A DNA stretch of 22,999 nt from Bacillota bacterium. GTDB taxonomy: Bacteria > Bacillota_E > JAJZYS01 > JAJYTV01. The notes below the pieces were generated by a model, which was not told where the DNA came from, made no database searches, and saw only the letters and a program-made list of their open reading frames with translations. Where the stretch lies: NCBI GenBank assembly GCA_021845645.1, contig JAJZVM010000060.1:1-22999 (forward strand), written 5' to 3'. A program made the position numbers and the translations under genes. Each line of letters begins with the position of its first letter. The stretch's first letter is position 1. Positions 1 to 7,400 of the stretch are shown in pieces.

Positions 1-1
1 C

Positions 2-1156
2 CGCAGGCTCCCCGAGGCGGGTGATCAGGACGTGGTGCTGACGACCTACGGCGTGCTTGCGCGCGACCAGGAGCTTGCCGCCCGCAGCTGGCACGTCGTG
101 GTCTTCGACGAGGCCCAGGTGCTCAAGAACCCTGGCAGTATGACGCGCGCAGCCGCGGCCCGTCTCGATGCGCAGGCGAAAGTGGCCCTGAGCGGCACGC
201 CGGTGGAAAACGGTCTCTTGGACCTCTGGTCCATCGTGGACCTCGCCCTGCCAGGCTACCTCGGCGGCGCACGCCGCTTCCAGCGGCAGGTCGCGGCTCC
301 CGTCGCGGCGGGGAACATCGTGGCTGCGGCCGCACTGCGACGGCGCATCGCGCCCTTCTTCAAGCGCAGGCGCAAGGAGGACCGGGGCGTTGCGGACGAG
401 CTGCCCCGGCTGGTCCTGTCCAGGGAGGCCGTCTACCTTACCTCAGAGCAGGCCGCCCTCTATCGCGCGACGCTCGACGACCTCGCCCGCCGGCTCAGGG
501 AGAGCGAGGGCGATGGGCTGCGCCGTCGAGGCCTGGTCGTCGCGGCCTTGACACGGCTCAAGCTGCTTGCCGACCATCCCGCGCTGCTGCTGCGCCAGGG
601 TGGCCCGTTGGCCGTCGAGCGGTCACGGAAGGTCGAGCGCCTGTTCGCCATACTCGACGAGGCCTGCCGAGAGGGCGACCGGATCCTCGTCTATAGCCAG
701 TTCGCGCAGTTCGTGACGCGCCTGCGGCCGCTCCTCGAGGAACGCCTTGCGCTGCCCGTAAGCCTGCTCACGGGCAGCATGGGGCGTGGGGAGCGGGACG
801 TCGAGGTGGAGCGCTTCAAGGCAGCCTCAGGACCTGCCGCGTTTCTCCTTTCGCTCAGGGCCGGAGGGCTCGGCCTCAACTTGCAGACAGCGCAGCGCGT
901 CGTGCATCTCGACCGTTGGTGGAACCCGGCGGTCGAGGATCAGGCGACAGGCCGGGCGCACCGCATCGGCCAGACGCGCACCGTCTTCGTCCACACCATG
1001 CTGGCGCGCGGCACGATCGAGGAACGGATCGATGAGATCCTCGAGGAGAAGCGTGCGCTCAGCGAGACGATCGTCGGCGGCGAGGCGGGCTACCTAGCAG
1101 CCTTGCAGGACGAGGAGCTCCTCAAAACACTCGAGCTCAGGGAGGAGCTGCCATGA
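2..1156 (+). CDS. SNF2-family DEAD/DEAH-like helicase, C-terminal part (5' truncated by window edge)
   Basis: This is the ATPase motor of a SNF2/Rad54-type double-stranded DNA translocase. The frame is open from base 2, so the true start and the Walker A motif lie left of the window. Visible helicase motifs in order: a DEAQ box (VVVFDEAQVLKNP, motif II), SGTPVENGLLDLWS (motif III), ILVYSQFAQF (motif IV), RAGGLGLNLQTAQ (motif V) and GRAHRIGQTR with an upstream HLDRWWNPA (motif VI). The last 370 or so residues therefore cover the end of RecA lobe 1 and all of lobe 2. The stop overlaps the ATG of the SWIM gene in an ATGA, so the two are translationally coupled. Bacterial SNF2 proteins are often paired with SWIM domains, either fused or adjacent. 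The cellular role (repair, defence or transcription) cannot be told from the sequence. Confidence 0.95.
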   Translation, partial: RRLPEAGDQDVVLTTYGVLARDQELAARSWHVVVFDEAQVLKNPGSMTRAAAARLDAQAKVALSGTPVENGLLDLWSIVDLALPGYLGGARRFQRQVAAPVAAGNIVAAAALRRRIAPFFKRRRKEDRGVADELPRLVLSREAVYLTSEQAALYRATLDDLARRLRESEGDGLRRRGLVVAALTRLKLLADHPALLLRQGGPLAVERSRKVERLFAILDEACREGDRILVYSQFAQFVTRLRPLLEERLALPVSLLTGSMGRGERDVEVERFKAASGPAAFLLSLRAGGLGLNLQTAQRVVHLDRWWNPAVEDQATGRAHRIGQTRTVFVHTMLARGTIEERIDEILEEKRALSETIVGGEAGYLAALQDEELLKTLELREELP

Positions 1157-1797
1157 TGCCAGGTGCGCGAGGCCTCTACGCGCGCATGGCCATGCTGGTG
1201 GAGGGGATCGCAGGTCCAGGCGTGGCCGACCTCGCGGAGCGCCTCGCGCTGCTTGGCGACGCCTGGCTCGAGGTGGTCCATCGGGCGGAGAAGACCATGC
1301 TGACGCTCGGCGCGGCAGGCGCTGGCGAGGGTTTCGAAGCGGAGGTGCTTTGGCGTCGCGGCGAACCCCTCCAGTCGCTGCATACCCGGCTCGCGGGCAT
1401 GGACCCTGGCGCCTGGCCGCAGCGGGCGCCGCTCGAGCTCCTCCTGCCGGACGTCCGCAGCCTCGAGACACACTGCAGCTGCCAAGGCAAGCAGCCTTGC
1501 CGACATGCCCTGGCAGCGCTTTACGCCTTTGCCCGAGCGGCGCAGAAGGACCCGTCCGTCCTCTGCCGCGACAAGCGGCTGAAAGCGGCAGAGCCCGGCA
1601 ACGAAGTGATGGGCGCCGAGACGCCTCAGGTGACGCAGGGGCTCACGTCTCCTGCGCGGACCTTCTGGCTCTACGAGCCGTCACCATCGCAGCTGACGGT
1701 GGAGGAGCGGGATTTTCCGGTAATGTCCGACGGTGACCCCTGGCACGAGGCCTTGCTCGCCGCGATGAGGGCGGTGCGCAGCCTTCGGCGGATCTGA
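1153..1797 (+). CDS. SWIM zinc-finger protein, partner of the SNF2 helicase
   Basis: A 214-residue protein starting at the ATG inside the helicase stop (ATGA), with GGAGGAG a few bases upstream. It carries a SWIM-type zinc-binding motif: Cys108-X-Cys110-X5-Cys116-X-His118 (CSCQGKQPCRH). SWIM domains bind DNA or protein and in bacteria are typically encoded beside or fused to SNF2 ATPases. The residues before the motif form a region with no recognised domain. The tail after about residue 135 looks poorly conserved. Overlap with the helicase gene argues that the two products act together, perhaps with this protein as the targeting subunit. That role is inferred from context. Confidence 0.85.
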   Translation: MMPGARGLYARMAMLVEGIAGPGVADLAERLALLGDAWLEVVHRAEKTMLTLGAAGAGEGFEAEVLWRRGEPLQSLHTRLAGMDPGAWPQRAPLELLLPDVRSLETHCSCQGKQPCRHALAALYAFARAAQKDPSVLCRDKRLKAAEPGNEVMGAETPQVTQGLTSPARTFWLYEPSPSQLTVEERDFPVMSDGDPWHEALLAAMRAVRSLRRI

Positions 1798-1833
1798 GGG
1801 GGTTGGCGGCGCGGCGCGGCCGGAATCGCACCA

Positions 1834-2688
1834 TCAGGCACCTGTATGTTCTGGTGGCTGCGGCGGCCGCAGGGCCGATGAGCAGATCGTGATCGCCTGG
1901 CCTCCGGCGCAGGAAGCTCCAGAGCGTCCAGGACTGTCAGTGGCCGCCTGTGACCATCCTCGTGGAAATCGGCTCGCCGTAGGGTCGCTCTCCGCGACAC
2001 TAGCTCTTTGGGCTGGCATGCGCGGCGATGAAGGCGGCGCCCACAGCCTCGCTGCGGACGCCTTGCGACGCTTCCTGTGTTGGCTTGCGACCGCAGGTGG
2101 CTCTGCGCGGTCTGCTGGGGTTGCCCTTAAAGCAGTGCAGGCTGTCTGCACTGGCATCCGGTATGATGCGCATCCGATCACAGCCCGCACAGGGCCCGCC
2201 TTCCTCGGCGGCGATGACCGCGAGCGCCTGCTTCTTCTGGCGACCACGAGTGCCCTCTTCTTCCCCCCAACGAAGGTCTCATCAACTTCCACTCGGCCCG
2301 AGAGCAGATCGCGCTCCGGCCACACCATGCCACGGCGAAGTTTGCGCAGCCAAGTCCGCGCTGTCTCATAGCTCCCAGTCCCAGCTCCCGCTGCAAACGC
2401 AAGGCGCTAGCGCCGTTCTTCTGACTGACCACCCACCACATGGCTCGGAACCCGACGCGCAGAGGTTGTGCGCACGTCCTGAAAGATGGTCCCGGCGGTC
2501 ACCGACACTTGATAACCGCACCGCCCGCACTTCCACAGACCCCGCTCCGTCGCCCATCCAACCTCATGGCTGCAACGAGGGCGACGGAAGCCCTGTGGCC
2601 ACCGCAACCGGGCAAGATAAGCCCTGCCCGCCTCTTTGGCAGCAAACCTCGCTTCGAACTCGAGTAGGTTGCGCGGGTAGTCCTCCAC
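1834..2688 (-). pseudogene. Decayed IS1595-family (ISXO2-like) transposase
   Basis: Read on the minus strand from 2688, pieces of one transposase appear in successive frames. They are an N-terminal zinc ribbon (CGRCGYQVSVTAGTIFQD, with RPRCSHEVGW before it), then MWWVVSQKNGASAL, then SYETARTWLRKLRRGMV and GRVEVDETFVGGKKR (first catalytic Asp region), then RMRIIPDASADSLH. At least three frameshifts separate these pieces, near 2450, near 2363 and near 2260. The C-terminal DDE/DDN part below about 2100 is no longer recognisable. The order and motifs match IS1595-type elements that carry a zinc ribbon before the DDE domain. The left end is approximate and I could not identify terminal inverted repeats. 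The element is inactive. Confidence 0.8.
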
Positions 2689-2756
2689 GGCCCAACGCGC
2701 TATGTAGCAGGTACTGGGTCAAGGGGATACCCAGATCGGGCGAATGGGTGAACTGC

Positions 2757-3563
2757 ATGCCGATTGTCTTCAAAGCTGTGATGCCCCACGGGGAGGAACT
2801 GCTGCCTCATACGGCCGAGGACGCCGGCCTCATGGTGCTCCGCCGGGCCATGGCCGCGATCGGCCGAGCTTTCAGGACGTGCGCCGTCGACCTGCTCCTT
2901 GTCGCGAGCCCACACCATCTGCGCATCCCCGGCCATCTCGCCATCGCGGACACCGCATACGTCGAAGGCGAGTTGGCGTCGTATGGCCGGGCGTACGGAC
3001 TGCGCCTCCAACTCGATCGAGCGTTCAACCGGACCTTGGCGGATGCCGCTGCGGCGGCAGGGCTGCCTGCGGCCAGGGTCTCCTTCCAGACGACCGACGG
3101 CCCTCTCTCGACACTGCCGCTTGACTTCGGCTCGATCGTGCCTCTCCACTTTCTCGCCGGCGGTCAGCCCCTGCCGAGGCTCTGCCTCGTCGGTCCGCCA
3201 CGGGACCTGGGCCTGCGGCCCCTGGTCCGCCTTGGTGAGCAGATCGCGATGCGAAGCGGCCTACGCCGTGTCGCATTGATCGCCAGCGCCGACCTCGCGC
3301 ACGCGCACCTGGCCGATGGGCCGTACGGCTTGGATCCCGCGGCGGCTTCCTACGACGCACTCGTTCAGGCGGCGGCCCTGGCCGGGGACCTCTCGCCTCT
3401 CGCGCGACTTCCCATCGACTTCCTCGCCACCGCAAAGCCGGACGCCCCGTGGCAACTTGCCATCCTGCAGGGCGCCATGGCGGGCCCGCATGCGGTCCAC
3501 GACTTCGCGTACGCGCGCCCCAGCTATTTCGGCATGCTGGCCGCCCGGTTCGAACCTCTGTGA
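2757..3563 (+). CDS. Class III extradiol dioxygenase-fold protein (LigB/MEMO-like)
   Basis: A 268-residue protein. The frame is open far upstream into the dead transposase, but homology-like sequence begins at the ATG at 2757, which has GGTGA about 6 bases upstream, so I start there. Features of the LigB/MEMO superfamily are visible: an early MPHG (residues 9-12), SPHHLR with His53 and His54, and ASADLAH (176-182), equivalent to the conserved ASGDLSH of the family. These histidines line the metal site in true extradiol dioxygenases. MEMO-type members have lost ring-cleaving activity and their biochemical role is unsettled. No aromatic degradation genes flank it, so substrate and activity cannot be assigned. 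A small hairpin follows the stop, then the Lia-like operon. Confidence 0.8.
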   Translation: MPIVFKAVMPHGEELLPHTAEDAGLMVLRRAMAAIGRAFRTCAVDLLLVASPHHLRIPGHLAIADTAYVEGELASYGRAYGLRLQLDRAFNRTLADAAAAAGLPAARVSFQTTDGPLSTLPLDFGSIVPLHFLAGGQPLPRLCLVGPPRDLGLRPLVRLGEQIAMRSGLRRVALIASADLAHAHLADGPYGLDPAAASYDALVQAAALAGDLSPLARLPIDFLATAKPDAPWQLAILQGAMAGPHAVHDFAYARPSYFGMLAARFEPL

Positions 3564-3567
3564 TTGG

Positions 3568-3600
3568 CCCCGGGTACAACCGCCCAGTTGGTCTCCGGGG
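3568..3600 (+). terminator. Possible hairpin terminator after the LigB-like gene
   Basis: CCCCGG (3568-3573) pairs with CCGGGG (3595-3600), and CAAC (3577-3580) pairs with GTTG (3587-3590) inside it. It begins five bases after the stop codon. There is no T-run, so it is a weak candidate for intrinsic termination and may only stabilise the 3' end. Confidence 0.35.
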
Positions 3601-3666
3601 CGCTGTGCCATGAGGCGTGGCGACTTATCCTGTAACAAGTAAAGTTTGTGTCTGGGAGTGGTCACC

Positions 3667-4050
3667 ATGCGGGTGCGTGGACAGCCGTTTTGCGATCTCT
3701 GGCCATCGGATCAGAACGGGCGCCTGCTCGGCGGCGCGCTTCTCCTGGTCTGGGGGCTGTCGCTGGCCCTCACGGGGCTCGGCTTGCAACACAGCGCCTT
3801 CGCCAGCGCGTTCCAGTTGTACTGGCCCGCCCCGTTCATCGCCTGGGGGTTCTTGGGCTTTCTCTGGCACCTTGCGCGCGGCACGTCGGGCATGCTGTTC
3901 CATCTCCTGGTTGCCGCTCTGGCGGGTCTCGTGGAGGTGGACACGCTGCGGATCGCGCACCTCGCAGTCGGCACGCTGTTCATCGCGGTCCTGCTCGGCG
4001 GGTTGGGTCTCGGCGTTCTGCGCACTGCGCACCGGAGGCATTGGGCATGA
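3667..4050 (+). CDS. Small four-helix membrane protein, paralogue of the LiaF N-terminal domain
   Basis: A 127-residue integral membrane protein. The ATG at 3667 is preferred because GGGAG lies about 8 bases upstream. Four hydrophobic stretches are visible (GGALLLVWGLSLALTGLGL; FIAWGFLGFLWHL; MLFHLLVAALAGLVEV; VGTLFIAVLLGGLGLGVL). The pattern GLGL, then YWPxPxxAW, then a basic link, then LRIAHLxxGTLF, is repeated in the N-terminal half of the next gene (GLGL, YWPVPVMAW, LHIGHFDAGTLF). This gene thus looks like a tandem duplicate of the LiaF membrane domain without the soluble sensor part. Its stop overlaps the next start (ATGA). In Bacillus, the membrane proteins LiaI and LiaF work with LiaSR. 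A similar accessory role is an inference. Confidence 0.8.
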   Translation: MRVRGQPFCDLWPSDQNGRLLGGALLLVWGLSLALTGLGLQHSAFASAFQLYWPAPFIAWGFLGFLWHLARGTSGMLFHLLVAALAGLVEVDTLRIAHLAVGTLFIAVLLGGLGLGVLRTAHRRHWA

Positions 4051-4811
4051 ACGGCGCAGATGAATGGCACGTCTGGCGCGAGTTCAGTTTCCGCGTGCTG
4101 ATCGGTTATCTGCTCCTGGCCTGGGGCCTGATCCTCGCCATGCGCGGCCTCGGCCTGAGCGGCAGCCCTGTCGGCCAGATCGCGCAGACCTACTGGCCGG
4201 TTCCGGTCATGGCCTGGGCGGTCCTGGGCCTCATCCACCGGCTCGCGACGAGAAGCGGCGGAGCGCTCCTCTACCTGCTCGTCCTGCTGCTCGCGGTGCT
4301 CGTCCAACTGAGTTCTCTGCACATCGGCCATTTCGATGCGGGAACGCTCTTCTGGGCGATCGTCGTGATCGCCTTCGCCTTCGAGGTGCTGCGTGGGCCG
4401 GGCTGGAGGCGGGACTGGCGACGAGCATGGCGCGGCCACGGGCGGCGTTGGCGCTACGGTATCGGCGATGTCGACGTCACGGTCGATGCGAGTGGCAGCA
4501 GGCGCATCTTGCATGAGGGTCACCTCATTGGCGACATCCGGCTCGATCTCTCGCAGGTACAGCTGGAGGACGGCGAGACACCTTTCGAACTGAACGCGCT
4601 GATCGGCGACATCACCGTTCTCGTGCCGACAGACCTGCCCGTATCGGTCGCGGCAGAGGTGACGGTGGGCGACATACGGGTGTTCCGCCAGACGGCCGAC
4701 GGCCTGGGCAGGCGCCTGACCTACCAGTCGCCAGGCTACGAGACCGCGACACGCAAGGTGCGCATCATGGCCCACCTCCTCGTCGGTGACATCACCGTCC
4801 AGCAGTTCTGA
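4047..4811 (+). CDS. liaF: LiaF-like cell-envelope stress sensor/inhibitor
   Basis: A 254-residue protein starting in the ATGA overlap with the gene before. Residues 1 to about 115 hold four transmembrane helices. After a short Arg/Trp-rich basic linker (GWRRDWRRAWRGHGRRW) comes a soluble beta-rich domain with repeated GDI/GDV motifs (IGDVDVTVDAS, IGDIRLDLS, IGDITVLVP, VGDIRVF, VGDITVQ), the hallmark of the LiaF C-terminal (DUF2154-type) fold. In Firmicutes, LiaF keeps the LiaS kinase inactive until cell-wall damage occurs. The adjacent kinase and regulator support that role here. The stop overlaps the kinase start by one base (TGATG). The symbol is by family and synteny, not proven orthology. 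Confidence 0.88.
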   Translation: MNGADEWHVWREFSFRVLIGYLLLAWGLILAMRGLGLSGSPVGQIAQTYWPVPVMAWAVLGLIHRLATRSGGALLYLLVLLLAVLVQLSSLHIGHFDAGTLFWAIVVIAFAFEVLRGPGWRRDWRRAWRGHGRRWRYGIGDVDVTVDASGSRRILHEGHLIGDIRLDLSQVQLEDGETPFELNALIGDITVLVPTDLPVSVAAEVTVGDIRVFRQTADGLGRRLTYQSPGYETATRKVRIMAHLLVGDITVQQF

Positions 4812-5848
4812 TGGCCAAGGAGGTAGGGCACACCGCAGCCGGCACGCTAGGCATCGAATGGCAGATCGCCGAGTTCGGCCTGGTCATCGGAGCGGCCGCG
4901 GCGCTTGGCGCACTCGCCCTGGCCCATGCGTCTCTGCCTATCCTGCTCGCAGGCGCGGGGCTCGGCGCCGTCGTCGGCGGAGCGCTGGGCTTCCTGCTCG
5001 CGCGCCCGCTCAAGCGCGACCTGCGCGAGCTCTCGCTTTACGCCGCTCTGCTGGCCCACGGTCAGCTGGACGTGCGGCTACCCGGCGAAGGAGCCGGCGA
5101 GTTGCGCTACCTGATGCGCCAACTGGACGCCATGGCGGCTTCCCTGGCGGAACAGGTGGCAGCTGTGCGTCGGCTCGCGGCCGAGCGCCAGGCCTTAGCG
5201 CAGCAGGCCGAGCAGGTTGCCGTACTCGAAGAGCGGCATCGCCTGGCCCGCGAACTGCACGACACGGTGAGCCAGGAGCTGTTTGCCCTCGCCATGATGC
5301 TTGGCGCGATCCGCCTCGGCCTCGACGAAGCTGGCGCCGAAGCCGCGGAGCAACTCGGCCGCGCCGAGGAGACGGCACGCAGGGCCCAGGCCAGCATGCG
5401 CGGCCTGATTCGGGCACTGCGGCCGGTGGAACTCGGCAGCCGCAGCCTTGCAGCCGCGCTGGAAAATCTACTCGAGGAAGTCGGGGAACGGCAGGGCATC
5501 GAGACGGAACTGCACGTCCAGTTGCAGGACCCCCTGCCTCCGGGGGTTGAGGACGCACTCTTCCGCATCGCGCAGGAATCGGTCTCGAACGCCGTGCGCC
5601 ACGGCCAGCCGACGCGCATCAGCGTGACGCTTCGCCGCAGCGGCACTGACCTCTCGCTGGCGGTAGCCGACAACGGCGCCGGTTTCGATGCGCAGCGGAC
5701 CTCAGCCCATATCGGGCTTGGCAGCATGCGCGAACGGGCCGCCGAGATCGGCGGTCAGCTCGTCATCCAGAGCCGGCCCGGCGCCGGCTGCACTGTTCAG
5801 CTGCGCCTGACGGGACTCGCGGCGGCCGTCGAGGAGGATGGGGTATGA
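4811..5848 (+). CDS. liaS: LiaS/VraS-like sensor histidine kinase
   Basis: A 345-residue membrane histidine kinase of the HisKA_3/NarL-partner class. Two hydrophobic segments near the N-terminus (about residues 22-64) have almost no external loop, as in intramembrane-sensing kinases. A HAMP-like region and coiled coil follow. The phospho-acceptor is His150 in ARELHDTVSQ. The ATP-binding domain shows ESVSNAVRHG (N box), VADNGAGFD (G1) and GLGSMRERAAEIGG (G2). It would autophosphorylate and pass the phosphate to the regulator encoded immediately downstream (ATGA overlap). The lack of an extracytoplasmic domain suggests that the signal comes through LiaF. This is inferred from the Bacillus model. 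Confidence 0.93.
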   Translation: MAKEVGHTAAGTLGIEWQIAEFGLVIGAAAALGALALAHASLPILLAGAGLGAVVGGALGFLLARPLKRDLRELSLYAALLAHGQLDVRLPGEGAGELRYLMRQLDAMAASLAEQVAAVRRLAAERQALAQQAEQVAVLEERHRLARELHDTVSQELFALAMMLGAIRLGLDEAGAEAAEQLGRAEETARRAQASMRGLIRALRPVELGSRSLAAALENLLEEVGERQGIETELHVQLQDPLPPGVEDALFRIAQESVSNAVRHGQPTRISVTLRRSGTDLSLAVADNGAGFDAQRTSAHIGLGSMRERAAEIGGQLVIQSRPGAGCTVQLRLTGLAAAVEEDGV

Positions 5849-6456
5849 AGGTCCGCATTGTTCTGGTCGACGACCATGCCGTTGTGCGCCAGGGACTGGC
5901 CGCGCTGATCGCCACCCACCCGAGACTGGAGGTGGTCGGCGAGGCCGGCAGCGGCGAGGACGCCGTTCCGCTCTGCCGCCGGCTACAGCCCGACGTCGTA
6001 CTGCTCGACATGATCATGCCGAAGATGAATGGCGTCGCCGCAGCCTCGGCGATCAAGGCGGCCGCCCCCGGCAGCCGGGTTCTGCTCCTGACGAGCTACG
6101 CGGAATCCGACCTCGTGCGGCCGGCCCTAGCCGCGGGAGCGGACGGCTACCTGCTCAAGACGGCCTCGGCCGACGGCGTGTTGCAGGCCATCCTCGCCGT
6201 CGCGCAGGGCCAGCAGGTGCTGGACGCCGTCGCGCTGGACGCCCTGCGCCAGCCGATGGCGTCAGATGTCAGCATGCGCGAGCAGGAAGTGCTGCACCTG
6301 ATCGCCCAGGGTCTCGGCAACGCGGAGATCGCGGATCGGCTCGCCATCACGGTGCGCACCGTCAAGGCGCATGTGTCGAGCCTTTTGCAGAAGCTGGACC
6401 TCGAGGACCGCACCCAGTTGGCCATCTACGCCTTGCGCCGGCAAAACGGCCACTAG
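5845..6456 (+). CDS. liaR: LiaR-like NarL/FixJ-family response regulator
   Basis: A 203-residue two-domain regulator. The receiver domain (about 1-120) has the acidic pair in VLVDDHAVVRQG, phospho-acceptor Asp55 in LLDMIMP, LLTSYAE (Thr switch) and the Lys in YLLKTASADG. The C-terminal LuxR-type helix-turn-helix spans about residues 144-190 (MREQEVLHLIAQGLGNAEIA, RTVKAHVSSLLQKL). It is the output of the LiaS-like kinase before it, with the start in an ATGA overlap. Its targets cannot be read from this window. Self-activation of this operon would fit the family. Its TAG stop is shared, in a CTAG palindrome, with the stop of the convergent sugar-kinase gene, so no terminator separates the two operons. 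Confidence 0.93.
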   Translation: MKVRIVLVDDHAVVRQGLAALIATHPRLEVVGEAGSGEDAVPLCRRLQPDVVLLDMIMPKMNGVAAASAIKAAAPGSRVLLLTSYAESDLVRPALAAGADGYLLKTASADGVLQAILAVAQGQQVLDAVALDALRQPMASDVSMREQEVLHLIAQGLGNAEIADRLAITVRTVKAHVSSLLQKLDLEDRTQLAIYALRRQNGH

Positions 6457-7400
6457 GCGCCGCGCCGCCGCATCGCCTGGACGAGCTCGCCCGTTCGCAG
6501 ACCTGCCCGCTCGGCGGCGAACAGCAGCGCTCCCTGCACGGCATCGAGGCTGCCGCGGGGTGCGGCGCCCGCCGCAAAGTGGCGCCGCAGCGCCCTGCCG
6601 AACGCCTCGCGATAGTCCCGCGGACCGGCGCGCAGCAGCGACCCGTAGCGTCCCACCGGCGATCCCGGCGCCAAGCCCTGCGCAGCGAAGTAACGGCCCG
6701 CGGCAGTGCCGAGACGGGCGCCCATGCGCCTGAGGATCTGCCGCGCGCGAGCATCGCCCTCGCCGGCCAACTGCGCGCAAAGCGGGGCGACGAACAGCGC
6801 GATCTGCCAGGGCGGCAGATCCTGTCCTTCGGTCGCGCGCGCGAGGGCAACATAGTCGGGCAGACCGAACACGGCGAGGATGCGTTCGGTCAGCCGGGTC
6901 GGCGGCGCGGCCCCTTGCGCGGCGAGGATTGCCTCTCGCACGGCCAGCGTCGCGATGTCTCCCGCGCCGCCCTCGGGTCCCGTAAAGTCGTTCAACGCCA
7001 GCAGGCGGCTCATCTTGCCCTCCTTGCGCAGGGCAACGGCAGCGCCGGTACCGCTCGCCACCACACCGACGGACAGGCCCGGGGTAGCCCAGAGCGCGGC
7101 GGCAATGTCGTTCTCGACATGGACGCCGTCGACGCCGAGGCGTTCGCGGAGGCCTCCCTGCAGCAGTTCGACGTGCTCCGGCAGATCGACGCCGGCCAGG
7201 CATGCCCCCACAACATCGGCCGGACGGCCGGATGTCGCGGCGAATACCGCCTGCCGCACCGCCTCGACGGCACCCTCGACGCCGACGGCCTGATGGTTCG
7301 AGGGCCCCGCCTGGCCCCTGCCCAGGACGTCACCTTGGTGCGTCATCGCGAGGGCGCGGGTGTGCGTGCCGCCACCATCGACGCCGACGAGGACGGTCAT
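6453..7400 (-). CDS. BadF/BadG-type sugar kinase, probably N-acetylglucosamine/glucosamine kinase
   Basis: A 315-residue ASKHA-fold kinase. The start ATG lies in an ATGA overlap with the GH4 stop. The phosphate-1 motif GVDGGGTHTRAL is at residues 6-17, the second phosphate/adenosine region is VVASGTGAAVAL, and GPEGGAGD is typical of BadF/BadG GlcNAc kinases. The family uses ATP to phosphorylate free GlcNAc or related amino sugars in the cytoplasm, or activates enzymes in other branches. The operon context favours sugar phosphorylation. As the last gene of the deacetylase-GH4-kinase operon, it could phosphorylate the sugar released by the glycosidase or prime the disaccharide. The GH4 family usually needs a 6-phosphorylated substrate. 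The exact substrate is not resolved. Confidence 0.87.
   Translation of the reverse strand: MTVLVGVDGGGTHTRALAMTHQGDVLGRGQAGPSNHQAVGVEGAVEAVRQAVFAATSGRPADVVGACLAGVDLPEHVELLQGGLRERLGVDGVHVENDIAAALWATPGLSVGVVASGTGAAVALRKEGKMSRLLALNDFTGPEGGAGDIATLAVREAILAAQGAAPPTRLTERILAVFGLPDYVALARATEGQDLPPWQIALFVAPLCAQLAGEGDARARQILRRMGARLGTAAGRYFAAQGLAPGSPVGRYGSLLRAGPRDYREAFGRALRRHFAAGAAPRGSLDAVQGALLFAAERAGLRTGELVQAMRRRGA

Noticed and set aside
2028..2756. Upstream extension of the LigB-like frame (511 codons in total)
   Set aside because: It runs antisense through the dead IS1595 transposase. The SD and family-like sequence begin at 2757.
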